A DNA stretch of 12,283 nt from Methanobacteriota archaeon (GTDB taxonomy: Archaea; Thermoplasmatota; Thermoplasmata; RBG-16-68-12), in contig VBLU01000064.1 of the NCBI GenBank assembly GCA_005879065.1, positions 13,321 through 25,603 of the forward strand, read 5' to 3'. The notes below the pieces were generated by a model, which saw only the letters and a list, made by a program, of their open reading frames with translations, made no database searches and had not been told where the DNA came from. Both the position numbers and the translations under genes were made by a program. The first letter of the stretch is position 1; every line of letters begins with the position of its first letter. Shown here one piece after another: positions 1-6,569 of the stretch.

Positions 1-333
1 TTAACAGAAAGCATCATCCTCCGACCGACCCATCCCTACACGCGGGCCCTTCTCGCCGCCGTGCCGGTGCCAGACCCGTCGCATGTCTATGTCGAGGTTC
101 CAATCAAGGGGGAGCTTCCGAGCCCAATCGACTTGCCTAGCGGGTGTCGGTTCCGCACACGGTGCCTGTTCGCCAAGGACATCTGCGCGACCACGGCCCC
201 GCCTGCGGTCGAAATCGAGTCGGGTCATTTTGCTGAGTGTCACTTTGCCCAGGACATATACGAAGGAAAACTCGTCGAACCCAGCCTTTCTAAGACCCCG
301 GAGATTGATGTCCCCGCGGCAAGGGACACATGA
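1..333 (+). CDS. Oligopeptide/dipeptide ABC transporter ATP-binding protein, C-terminal fragment
   Basis: The reading frame is open at the left edge, so only the last 110 residues are visible. They are the characteristic tail of Opp/Dpp-type peptide-importer ATPases: HPYTRALLAAVP, then a G-E-L-P-S-P-I-D segment and the cysteine motif GCRFRTRC. Four cysteines (C-x5-C-x6-C, then one more in the AECHF segment) match the arrangement that binds a [4Fe-4S] cluster in characterised OppD/DppD C-terminal domains. The Walker A, Walker B and signature motifs lie outside the window. The protein would sit on the cytoplasmic face and energise peptide import with its partner ATPase and two permeases. Its TGA overlaps the next ATG in an ATGA, so the next gene is probably translationally coupled. 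The family is secure; whether it is the OppD or OppF position, and the substrate, cannot be told. Confidence 0.93.
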   Translation, partial: LTESIILRPTHPYTRALLAAVPVPDPSHVYVEVPIKGELPSPIDLPSGCRFRTRCLFAKDICATTAPPAVEIESGHFAECHFAQDIYEGKLVEPSLSKTPEIDVPAARDT

Positions 334-1028
334 CCGATCCATGGCACATGCTCGGTCCACAAGGAAAATCGGACCGACCCGTGTGGCTTTTCGCAGCGGG
401 GGTTGCGTTCGTCCTGCTCGCCCTCGCGATTGGTTCCGCTCTGAGCTACACCTCGATCGTCGTGGCGCAAGCAACCGTCTCGATCTCTCCTTCGACATCC
501 TTGACGTTGCAGGGCACTAACTCCGACGGAACGCTCACTCCAGACGGCTCCTTGACAGCCTCGCTGTCCCTTCGGGTCGACAATCCCAGCTCACGAGTCC
601 TGCGACTCCAGCTCCTCGCCTTCAGTGGTTGGATTGAGGACGGTCCCGCTACGGTCGGCCTCAACGAGTCCCGACGACTCCTAGACGACCGCCTCTTGGA
701 GGGGAACAGCACGCGATATTTCTATCGTGTGTTTGGAGAGTCTCGGGAGGTTGCCGGAGCCATCGTCGGCGCCGCGAGCGCGGCTATTTTTCGCTTCACC
801 TACACATTGACCCATGCACTCAATCCGAATCGCTTCGAAGTAGCGCGGAACATCACGGATTATTGGGCTTCCGCAACCGGGAATGCGACAGCCGGTCCAT
901 GGATTCACTGGCTTCGAGTCCACCTGATCATTGAGGGGGTCCCCGTCGCGTCCTCGCCCACGGCGGCTCCACACCTGATGACGATTGGCACGATTGAGCG
1001 TATGGACGGGACCAACCTTGCGACTTAA
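330..1028 (+). CDS. Membrane-anchored protein with extracytoplasmic beta-rich domain, unknown function
   Basis: I do not recognise this 232-residue protein. A short polar N-terminus (about residues 1-16) is followed by one long hydrophobic segment (about 17-45, PVWLFAAGVAFVLLALAIG and onward). The rest is Ser/Thr-rich, with alternating hydrophobic residues suggesting a beta sandwich exposed outside the cell. It contains several N-x-S/T sequons (for example NES, NST, NIT, NAT), which would suit archaeal N-glycosylation. The ATG at 330 overlaps the stop of the peptide-transporter ATPase in an ATGA, so the two are very likely co-transcribed and coupled. The context suggests an accessory or sensing component of peptide import, but nothing in the sequence proves that. 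The start is well supported by the overlap. Confidence 0.8.
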   Translation: MTDPWHMLGPQGKSDRPVWLFAAGVAFVLLALAIGSALSYTSIVVAQATVSISPSTSLTLQGTNSDGTLTPDGSLTASLSLRVDNPSSRVLRLQLLAFSGWIEDGPATVGLNESRRLLDDRLLEGNSTRYFYRVFGESREVAGAIVGAASAAIFRFTYTLTHALNPNRFEVARNITDYWASATGNATAGPWIHWLRVHLIIEGVPVASSPTAAPHLMTIGTIERMDGTNLAT

Positions 1029-1491
1029 GCTGAGTGAACGGGCCCTTCGCATCGCACGGACTGCTCTCTTGAGCACGTTCCTCGGTCTCGCGGTCGGATA
1101 CACGACGTTCTACTCGGTCTTTCCGAATGTGACCGTCCCCGCGTCGGAGGAACCGTCGCTCTCTTTGATTCTCGGCGTCCTGGCGATGGCAGGCCTGCTG
1201 GCGGGCTTGATGACGGAGGACCTTCGGATGGGCGTGGTCCAGGGCTTTCTTTCGATCCCCGCGGGGCTCGTGATTGCCTTCGCCTTGGCCATTTCTCCCG
1301 TTTTGACAGGTTTCCTCGAAGTCCAGGTGGACGACATTTTTTCCTTCATCACCCGGCTCGGACTTCCGATCTATCTTTTTGCTCTCCCCCTCTACATCGT
1401 TACAGGGATCGCCGGTATGCTGTTGCGGGAGCGGTTTGGCTTGCATTCCGAATCGTTCTTCGCCGCCAGACCGAGCCCGCAACGCAAGTGA
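1018..1491 (+). CDS. Four-helix integral membrane protein, unknown function
   Basis: This hydrophobic protein is about 157 residues long and I do not recognise its family. Four membrane segments are apparent: ALLSTFLGLAVGYTTFY, LSLILGVLAMAGLLAGLM, the stretch around SIPAGLVIAFALAISPVL, and LGLPIYLFALPLYIVTGIAG. Basic residues before the first segment suggest a cytoplasmic N-terminus. There is no ATG or GTG start at the front. A TTG at 1018 gives an 11-bp overlap with the preceding gene; a TTG at 985 would add 11 residues and make a 44-bp overlap. Neither has a clear Shine-Dalgarno sequence, so the start is uncertain. The chain of overlaps with the two genes before it argues for one transcript with the peptide-transporter ATPase. 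Confidence 0.7.
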   Translation: MRLKLSERALRIARTALLSTFLGLAVGYTTFYSVFPNVTVPASEEPSLSLILGVLAMAGLLAGLMTEDLRMGVVQGFLSIPAGLVIAFALAISPVLTGFLEVQVDDIFSFITRLGLPIYLFALPLYIVTGIAGMLLRERFGLHSESFFAARPSPQRK

Positions 1492-1498
1492 CTTAACG
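1492..1498 (+). promoter_or_regulatory. Possible TATA-like box for the AK6 gene
   Basis: CTTAACG is centred about 27 bp before the ATG at 1522, which is the spacing expected for a leaderless archaeal transcript. The match to an archaeal TATA box is weak and it abuts the upstream stop codon, so read-through from the previous genes is also possible. Confidence 0.3.
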
Positions 1499-1521
1499 CT
1501 TCATCCCTTGGCACGAACTTG

Positions 1522-2043
1522 ATGATTGTTGCGATTACCGGGACCCCCGGCACCGGGAAGTCCTCGGCATGCGCGGTCCTGTCTGTTCGCGGGTACGCCG
1601 TGATGGATTTGGACGAGATCGCCCGTCGGGAAGGCTTCATCGCCGGACGGGATGAGGCTCGAGGGAGCGACGAAGTCGACACCGAAGCGATGCGCCGATC
1701 ATTGCACGTCCCAGCAAAAGTCGCATTCCTCACATCGCACTACAGTCATAGGATGGACGTGAACATCGCGATCGTCCTGCGCTGCCGACCCTCTGTTTTG
1801 CGGTCTCGGCTTGAGGCTCGAGGGTGGCCTCCGGAGAAGGTCCGCGAAAACGTCGAAGCCGAAGCAATCGACGTGATCCTACAGGAGGCAGTCGGCCGCC
1901 TTCCGTTCGTCTATGAGATTGACACGACGACGTTGACGGCCGAGCAAACCGCAAACGCGGTCCTGGGGATCCTCCAAGGGAAAGCGGAAGGTCACGCGCC
2001 CGGATCCGTGGACTGGAGCGAGGAGGTCCTCTCGTGGTACTAG
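1522..2043 (+). CDS. AK6/Fap7-type adenylate kinase
   Basis: This is a 173-residue P-loop kinase of the archaeal AK6 (Fap7-like) family. It is expected to transfer phosphate between ATP and AMP; eukaryotic relatives act in small-subunit ribosome maturation, so a ribosome-linked role is possible but inferred. The Walker A motif GTPGTGKS begins at residue 7. An HYSH segment in the middle, followed by IAIVLRC, L-x-x-R-L-x-x-RGW and a KVRENVEAEAID stretch, follows the AK6 pattern. Length matches the family (about 170-190). The ATG at 1522 is preferred to the in-frame TTG one codon earlier. The 3' end overlaps the next gene by 10 bp, and the next gene's Shine-Dalgarno sequence lies inside this one, so the pair is an operon. 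Confidence 0.93.
   Translation: MIVAITGTPGTGKSSACAVLSVRGYAVMDLDEIARREGFIAGRDEARGSDEVDTEAMRRSLHVPAKVAFLTSHYSHRMDVNIAIVLRCRPSVLRSRLEARGWPPEKVRENVEAEAIDVILQEAVGRLPFVYEIDTTTLTAEQTANAVLGILQGKAEGHAPGSVDWSEEVLSWY
2021..2028 (+). promoter_or_regulatory. Strong Shine-Dalgarno deciding the GTG start at 2034
   Basis: AGGAGGTC lies inside the end of the AK6 gene, about 6 nt before the GTG at 2034. It supports that non-ATG start and shows that this organism uses Shine-Dalgarno initiation for internal operon genes. Confidence 0.75.
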
Positions 2044-2660
2044 ACCGGTACCGCAAGGCCGCGGACTGGTTTCTGATCCCCGTGGCCTCGCGCCTGCTCC
2101 ACGTGAATCCGAACCTGGTTTCGTGGGGCGCCCTGTTCGCCGCGGTCGGCGCCGGGATCGCCTTCTTCTTCGGCGGCGGAGGACTTCTCGGCCTCGCCCT
2201 CCTCCTGATCCTGGTGAACTCGTACCTCGACGCCCTTGACGGGAAGATCGCGAAGATGGCTGGCAAGGCGTCCGCGCGAGGGGACTTTCTCGACCACGTG
2301 CTCGACCGCTATGCGGATGTCTTCCTGCTCGGCGGCGTCGCGTTCAACGCGATGTATTGCCGTCTCGGGGTCGGGACGCTAGCCCTTCTTGGCGTCCTCC
2401 TGACTTCCTATATGGGGACGCAAGCCCAGGCCGTCGGCCAAGGACGCGTGTACGGTGGGGTCCTCGGCCGGGCCGACCGCTTGGTGCTCCTGTTCGTCGG
2501 ATGCCTCATTCAATGGATCGTCGCGCCATCCGGCGGAGTCGCGGTCGGGGCGGGCGTCCTCGCTCTCGGACCCCTCGAGTGGTTCATGGTCCTGTTCGCG
2601 GTCCTGGGGAACGTGACCGCCGTCCAGCGTGCCATGAAGATCTGGCGCGGCTTCTCCTAG
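2034..2660 (+). CDS. CDP-alcohol phosphatidyltransferase, archaetidylinositol-phosphate-synthase-like
   Basis: This 208-residue membrane enzyme should transfer an alcohol phosphate onto CDP-archaeol to make a polar lipid head group. The family motif D-x2-DG-x2-AR-x8-G-x3-D-x3-D is present as D66, D69-G70, A73, G83, D87 and D91; the usual Arg after the Ala is Lys74. All four metal-binding aspartates are kept. The LDRYAD run just after the motif resembles archaetidylinositol phosphate synthases, which use inositol-1-phosphate; that substrate is inferred. Hydrophobic segments occur near 33-48, 50-63, 96-125 and 147-195. The GTG start overlaps the AK6 gene by 10 bp behind a strong Shine-Dalgarno. 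Its TAG shares a palindromic CTAG with the stop of the convergent primase gene. A phosphatidylglycerophosphate-synthase-like role is the main alternative. Confidence 0.9.
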   Translation: MVLDRYRKAADWFLIPVASRLLHVNPNLVSWGALFAAVGAGIAFFFGGGGLLGLALLLILVNSYLDALDGKIAKMAGKASARGDFLDHVLDRYADVFLLGGVAFNAMYCRLGVGTLALLGVLLTSYMGTQAQAVGQGRVYGGVLGRADRLVLLFVGCLIQWIVAPSGGVAVGAGVLALGPLEWFMVLFAVLGNVTAVQRAMKIWRGFS

Positions 2661-3697
2661 GTCGCCGTCGACGCGCTCTCTCCACGGGGCCGACGGTCCC
2701 GCCCTTTGATGCGGTAGTACGAGAGGGGATGCTTGATCGTCAGGCAGATCCGATCCGGCCCAGGGCAGATTCCGTAGGACTTCATCGTCGAGCACTCCGG
2801 CGGCGTGTATTCCGTCGGGCTCGACGTGCCGGTGATGTGCTCGATCTGGTACCGGGTGACATCCGCGGCAAAATCCGGGACATCCCCGAACACCCGGTAG
2901 ATTTCTTCGTTCCCCAGTCCGATGTGGTGCAGGAAGGCGACGATTGCGAAGCGGCCCATATGGGGGACATTCTCGTGATTCTGGATTTGTGCGAGCAGGT
3001 TGTACATGCACGGCGGGAAGCGGGTGATGCTCACCTTCCCGATGTCCTCCGCCTTGAACGTGGCCTTCTTCGCCTCGAGGAGTCCGCGGATCTGTGCGAG
3101 GTCCGCCTTGAACGCGGCGAGGATATCGTCGTTGACCGGAAGCGGAAGCCCTTGCTCGATGTGCCGTTGAATCGCGTTCCGCATGACGCGAAGGGCCTTC
3201 TCGCGGCGCAACCTCACGTAGCCGCGTTCCACGGGCTGGTTGATCAGCTTCCACGGCGTGTCGCGCATCGTGCTCGTGAACCGGAGGAAGTCGGAGAAGT
3301 GGATCCGGAAACCTCCGTCCTCTCGGCGCAGGTCCATCGGAAGCTGGGCCGCGATATGGAGGACCGTATCGTCCGAGTCTTGTTCCAAGAGTGATTCCGC
3401 GGCCATCGCCTCCCGGAGCGCGAAGCGCCGGGTCAGGTATGTGTCCTCGAGGGCGGAGACGAGAATCCGCGCGACCGGGTATGCGAGGAGTTGGGAGAGT
3501 TGATCGGCCGGTGCGATCGCCACCCGTTTCGCGTCCGGGCCTTTTTCGAGGGCCTCGACCACGCGGGCCCGTCCGATGGCCCGTGCACGCGCATACGCGG
3601 GCTCGGATAGCAACTCCTCGAGGGTCACGTGCTCCGCCCGGATGAAGGCGGACGCCTCCTGGAGGAACGGGTACTTTGCGAGGCCCGCAAGTTCCAC
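2657..3697 (-). CDS. priL: DNA primase large subunit PriL
   Basis: This is the 346-residue large, iron-sulfur subunit of archaeal/eukaryotic-type primase. It partners the catalytic PriS to start RNA primers at replication forks. The N-terminal part is helical and contains a YLTRRFALREA segment near residue 87. The C-terminal domain has four cysteines at about 230 (FPPCMYNLL), 302 (PPECSTMKSYG), 311 (GIC) and 318 (DRICLTIKHPLSYY), the expected [4Fe-4S] ligands. Length fits the family. I place the start at the GTG at 3697 (ELAGLAKYPFLQEA follows): a TATA-like box sits 26 bp upstream, implying a leaderless mRNA. The frame does extend to 3763, but that would put the box inside the coding region and add 22 residues unlike a PriL N-terminus. 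No PriS gene is in the window. Confidence 0.94.
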   Translation of the reverse strand: MELAGLAKYPFLQEASAFIRAEHVTLEELLSEPAYARARAIGRARVVEALEKGPDAKRVAIAPADQLSQLLAYPVARILVSALEDTYLTRRFALREAMAAESLLEQDSDDTVLHIAAQLPMDLRREDGGFRIHFSDFLRFTSTMRDTPWKLINQPVERGYVRLRREKALRVMRNAIQRHIEQGLPLPVNDDILAAFKADLAQIRGLLEAKKATFKAEDIGKVSITRFPPCMYNLLAQIQNHENVPHMGRFAIVAFLHHIGLGNEEIYRVFGDVPDFAADVTRYQIEHITGTSSPTEYTPPECSTMKSYGICPGPDRICLTIKHPLSYYRIKGRDRRPRGESASTAT

Positions 3698-3827
3698 GGT
3701 CGAAGGAACACACGTGCAGTTAAAAACCTGAGGCGGGGGACCGTGAACGTGGAGTCTCCGCACGACCTCGCGAACGTTCCGAGCGCTGGCCGAAGGTCTT
3801 TCCGGAACCGGACCATGCTCTCGCCCG
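3698..3827. other. Divergent intergenic region between priL and the glycosyltransferase gene
   Basis: This 130-bp gap separates divergently transcribed genes. It holds the TTTTTAA box read on the minus strand for priL. The same A/T tract reads TTAAAAAC on the plus strand and could also serve the glycosyltransferase, with a leader of roughly 75-80 nt. I see no Shine-Dalgarno sequence before the ATG at 3828. Confidence 0.5.
3720..3726 (-). promoter_or_regulatory. TATA-like box for priL
   Basis: Read on the minus strand this is TTTTTAA within GGTTTTTAACTG. Its centre is 26 bp before the GTG at 3697, the archaeal TATA-to-transcription-start distance, so transcription would begin at or next to the start codon. 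It is one of the few A/T-rich spots in this GC-rich stretch. Confidence 0.55.
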
Positions 3828-4889
3828 ATGGGTGAGGTCCAAGGATACTTCGCGGTTCACTCCCAGGGACTCGGGCACGCGACCCAGGCGGTCGCCCTCG
3901 CCCGCGGCCTGCGCGAACGTCGGGAAGATCTGTATTTCCTGTTCCTCGCGGGCGTGCCCGCTTTGGACCTCGTGGTCGCGAGCGGGTTCGATGCCATGAC
4001 GGCGCCGCCGGCGCCGGATTGGCCTGCGGTCGACGGTCGACTGCTGCCGGTCTGGCGATGGTATGTCGACTATGCCCGATACCTGCGGGTCGCCCGGAAG
4101 AATCTGAAGAGGGAGGCCGATTGGAAGTCGAATCGATTTCTCCTCTCCGCCGGCGAAGTCGCCTCCGTGCGGGAGGCCGTCCGCCACCGAATTCCCACGG
4201 CGATCATCCTCAACGGATTGCGCCACGACTTTGCGACGGACCCGGCCTCCCGCCTGTTCGAGGGGTACGGGAACTTTTGGTTCTCCCGACTCGCCCGAAA
4301 GGTCGATCTGATCCTCGCCCTCGATGACGCCCCATCGTGGCCGAACGTCCGGCGGATCAAGCCGATCGTCCGCCCGTTCAGCGCGTCTCGAGAACAACTT
4401 CGGGAAGACTTGTTCTTCCGGAAGAAGACGATCCTCGTGACCGTCGGTGGTACCGCGATCGGGGAATATCTCATTCGGGAGTCGGTGAAGGCCTTCCGTG
4501 CCCTGGCGATGGACGATGTCTCGATGGTCATCGTAAGCGGTCCAAAGCTGAAGGCGGAGCCGGAGGCGGGCGTTTACACGTACGGCTTCCTGCCGAATCT
4601 GCAGGACTACGTCCTCGCGGCGGACCTCGTGATCACGACGGGCGGAAAGGGTACCGTGAGAGAAGCCCTCGCGGCCGGCACGCGGGTCATTGCGATTCCT
4701 CCGAAAGGGCACGTCGAGGCTGAGCGGAATGCGGCGGCTCTGGGTTATCGGCACGAGGATCTCGGTCGGCTTCGCGAACTCATCGTCGAGAAACTCGCCC
4801 TCGGACGATTGCCGCCTCGGCCCGACGGGAATGCGGAGGCGGTCCAGATTCTTCTGGACTTCCTCGAGTCCAAGGTTGAGCCGCGCTAG
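3828..4889 (+). CDS. MurG/GT28-like glycosyltransferase
   Basis: This 353-residue protein has the GT-B fold pattern of MurG-like (GT28) glycosyltransferases. The N-terminal domain opens with HSQGLGHATQAVALARGL (residues 11-28), the glycine-rich acceptor-side loop. The C-terminal domain begins near ILVTVGGTAIGE (202-213). It carries a GFLPNLQDYVLAADLVITTG stretch (253-272), a GKGTVREAL segment and P-x-x-GHVEAERNA (291-302), which matches the nucleotide-sugar-binding end of the family. The expected role is transfer of a sugar from a nucleotide sugar to a lipid or protein glycan at the cytoplasmic membrane face; donor and acceptor are unknown. The ATG at 3828 puts the GLGH loop at the usual place. 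It stands alone, with a convergent gene 39 bp downstream. The nearby CDP-alcohol transferase hints at glycolipid synthesis but is not in its operon. Confidence 0.85.
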   Translation: MGEVQGYFAVHSQGLGHATQAVALARGLRERREDLYFLFLAGVPALDLVVASGFDAMTAPPAPDWPAVDGRLLPVWRWYVDYARYLRVARKNLKREADWKSNRFLLSAGEVASVREAVRHRIPTAIILNGLRHDFATDPASRLFEGYGNFWFSRLARKVDLILALDDAPSWPNVRRIKPIVRPFSASREQLREDLFFRKKTILVTVGGTAIGEYLIRESVKAFRALAMDDVSMVIVSGPKLKAEPEAGVYTYGFLPNLQDYVLAADLVITTGGKGTVREALAAGTRVIAIPPKGHVEAERNAAALGYRHEDLGRLRELIVEKLALGRLPPRPDGNAEAVQILLDFLESKVEPR

Positions 4890-4928
4890 ACGCCTTGGAC
4901 GAGACTTCAATCGATCTGAGATACGTCC

Positions 4929-5477
4929 TCACTTTCGGTACGAGGGATGCTCCGTCTTCGCCTTCTCCTTCTTCTGGTACCAGACCGCCATCTGATAAAG
5001 GAGGGAAGACAGCCGGTTCATGTACCGCAAGAGGTCCGGGTTCAAAGCCTCTTGACGGGACAGCGAGACGACCCGGCGCTCAGCGCGGCGTGCGACCGTG
5101 CGGGCCCAATGCAACCGTACGAGGCCCTCGGAACCGCGAGGCAGGATGAACTCGGTGATTCGGCCCACGTCGAACGTGTCGATCCCGACCTCGAGGCGGG
5201 CCACGTGCTCCGGGACGATTCGTGGGACCTTCGTCCCTTTCGCGGCGCGGGCCATCGCCAGTTCGGCGCCCACGGTGAACAGATCATCCTGGATTTTCAG
5301 GAGCGCATCGCGGACGGGCTTTTCCTTCAGGGCCGAGATCGCGATACCGAGGACGGCGTTCAATTCATCGACGGCGCCCATCGCCTCCACGCGAGGATCG
5401 TCCTTGGCCACACGTTCCGGGCCTAACAAACCGGTTTCGCCGGCATCCCCGGCCCTCGTGTACAACTTCGCCATCAT
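4929..5477 (-). CDS. PduO-type ATP:cob(I)alamin adenosyltransferase
   Basis: This 182-residue enzyme transfers the adenosyl group of ATP to cob(I)alamin, giving coenzyme B12. It shows the PduO-family N-terminal ATP loop KLYTRAGDAGETGLL (4-18), the VEAMGAVDELNAVLG block (30-44), the RTVARRAER motif (126-134) and YMNRLSSLLYQMA (152-164). In the last motif the usual NRLSD is NRLSS, a mild substitution next to the substrate site. Length fits the family. The start is one of two adjacent ATGs (5477 or 5474); the first overlaps the TGA of the upstream B12-binding protein gene in an ATGA, which I take as the coupled start. The shared operon with a cobalamin-binding protein supports a B12 uptake or salvage role. 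Confidence 0.94.
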   Translation of the reverse strand: MMAKLYTRAGDAGETGLLGPERVAKDDPRVEAMGAVDELNAVLGIAISALKEKPVRDALLKIQDDLFTVGAELAMARAAKGTKVPRIVPEHVARLEVGIDTFDVGRITEFILPRGSEGLVRLHWARTVARRAERRVVSLSRQEALNPDLLRYMNRLSSLLYQMAVWYQKKEKAKTEHPSYRK

Positions 5478-6391
5478 CCCACCCACTGTTCCGCATCGGT
5501 CGGTGCGGGGGGCGTCGGGAAGATCGCCGGTTGTACGATGTGCGCGAGGATCTCCAAACCGTCTACGAGCCGCGGACCCGGCCGATTGAAAAAGCTCGAA
5601 CCATCGACGAGCCACACCCGTTGGTTTCGGGTCGCGGGCATGTGCGACCACCACGATGTTCCGGCCACCGTCGGCGCCTCTGTCCGAGTGCGATCGAGGT
5701 CGAACCCACACGGCATGAGGACCGCCACCTCGGGCAGGGCCGCTGCGACTTCCTTCGGCGAGACGCGGCGGGATTTTTCTCCCGGACGTCCAAGCGCGTC
5801 GACGCCTCCTGCGAGGCCGATCATTTCAGGAACCCAGTGTCCTCCGATAAAGAGGGGATCCAGCCATTCGAGGCACGCCGTTCTCGGACGTTCGGCGGCC
5901 AGGGCGGCCTTGCGCGCGACGCGTTCAATTCGTAGCTGGAGGCCTTCTACGACGGTCTCCGCGCGTTCCTCGATGTCACACGCCCGACCGATCTGTTCGA
6001 TGTTCTCCAGGACTTCGACCAAGTGGTGGGGGTCGAGGGACACGATCTCCGGCGGTCGCGGAAGGTTTCGAGCGATATCCTCGACATCCCCGAGGGTGGG
6101 GGCGCACACCTCGCACAAGCCCTGCGTCAGGATCAGGTCCGGATCAGCGGAACGAAGAGCCTCGGCGTCGACCTGGTAGAGCGCACCCGCCGATGCGAGC
6201 CGCTCACCGACCATTCGGCTCGTCTCGCCGCTCGACATGCCCTCATATTGGAGCAGGGATCGGCTCACGATTCGTTTTGTCCTGGCCGCGGGCGGATGGT
6301 CGCATTCCGGCGAGACGCCGACCACCTCGTCGCCGAGCCCGAGGGCGTAGCAGATTTCCGTGGCGGCGGGGAGGAGGGAAACAATCCGCAT
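5474..6391 (-). CDS. BtuF-like cobalamin-binding protein
   Basis: This 305-residue protein has the helical-backbone substrate-binding fold of BtuF and related vitamin B12 binders. Recognisable blocks are RIVSLLPAATEICYALGLGD at the N-terminus, V-G-V-S-P-E-C-D, LTQGLCEVCAP (about 89-98), CLEWLDPLFIGGHWVPEM (about 173-190) and MPCGFDLDRT (about 226-235). No signal peptide, lipobox or membrane anchor is visible, so the protein may act inside the cell or depend on partners; many relatives annotated simply as cobalamin-binding protein also lack one. ATG at 6391 is preferred to an in-frame TTG at 6400. The gene is first in an operon with the adenosyltransferase, overlapping it by 4 bp. No BtuC or BtuD gene is present in the window. 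Confidence 0.9.
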   Translation of the reverse strand: MRIVSLLPAATEICYALGLGDEVVGVSPECDHPPAARTKRIVSRSLLQYEGMSSGETSRMVGERLASAGALYQVDAEALRSADPDLILTQGLCEVCAPTLGDVEDIARNLPRPPEIVSLDPHHLVEVLENIEQIGRACDIEERAETVVEGLQLRIERVARKAALAAERPRTACLEWLDPLFIGGHWVPEMIGLAGGVDALGRPGEKSRRVSPKEVAAALPEVAVLMPCGFDLDRTRTEAPTVAGTSWWSHMPATRNQRVWLVDGSSFFNRPGPRLVDGLEILAHIVQPAIFPTPPAPTDAEQWVG

Positions 6392-6421
6392 GCCACTCAA
6401 CCGTCGGATACACCACGGGCT

Positions 6422-6428
6422 CTAAAAG
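6422..6428 (-). promoter_or_regulatory. Possible TATA-like box for the cobalamin operon
   Basis: On the minus strand this reads CTTTTAG within TGCTTTTAGAGC. It is centred about 34 bp before the ATG at 6391, which would give a leader of roughly 8 nt, too short for a cobalamin riboswitch; I see no such riboswitch. A TTG at 6400 would be leaderless from the same box. Confidence 0.4.
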
Positions 6429-6528
6429 CATTGTTCAAGCGCACTCGTCTTCTCTGTGCAGGAGGGGTGACTGAAAACATTGCGATAAGGCGCCCGCGGT
6501 ACGATCAGACGACCGTCCGTTCGAACTG

Positions 6529-6564
6529 AAAAATGGAAAGAAGGTCAAAAATGGAAAGAAGGTC
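6529..6564. repeat. Tandem duplication of an 18-bp unit, T-rich on the proteasome coding strand
   Basis: The unit AAAAATGGAAAGAAGGTC occurs twice head to tail without a gap. On the minus strand, immediately after the alpha-type proteasome gene, it reads GACCTTCTTTCCATTTTT twice: two pyrimidine-rich tracts each ending in five Ts. This resembles archaeal T-tract transcription termination, here duplicated. Confidence 0.9.
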
Positions 6565-6569
6565 GGGGT
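6529..6569 (-). terminator. Probable double T-tract terminator of the proteasome operon
   Basis: Two TTTTT tracts within about 40 nt follow the TAA of the alpha-type gene on the minus strand, with no stem-loop before them. Archaeal RNA polymerase can terminate at such T-runs. The position between two minus-strand operons fits an operon boundary. Confidence 0.55.

Noticed and set aside
2357..3394. 345-codon plus-strand frame opposite priL
   Set aside because: It is antisense to a confidently identified gene and its first part is Arg/Pro-rich; it is a mirror of priL codon bias.
2379..3713. 444-codon minus-strand frame overlapping priL
   Set aside because: It is an out-of-frame shadow of priL, rich in Arg, Pro and Gly as expected for GC-rich off-frame translation, and has no recognisable motif.
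3720..4910. 396-codon minus-strand frame opposite the glycosyltransferase
   Set aside because: Its composition is dominated by Arg, Asp and Glu in a pattern typical of antisense of a GC-rich gene; the plus strand has clear GT28-like motifs.
6392..6420. Cobalamin riboswitch before the BtuF-like gene
   Set aside because: The leader is too short and lacks the conserved B12-box; none is visible between the promoter candidate and the start.
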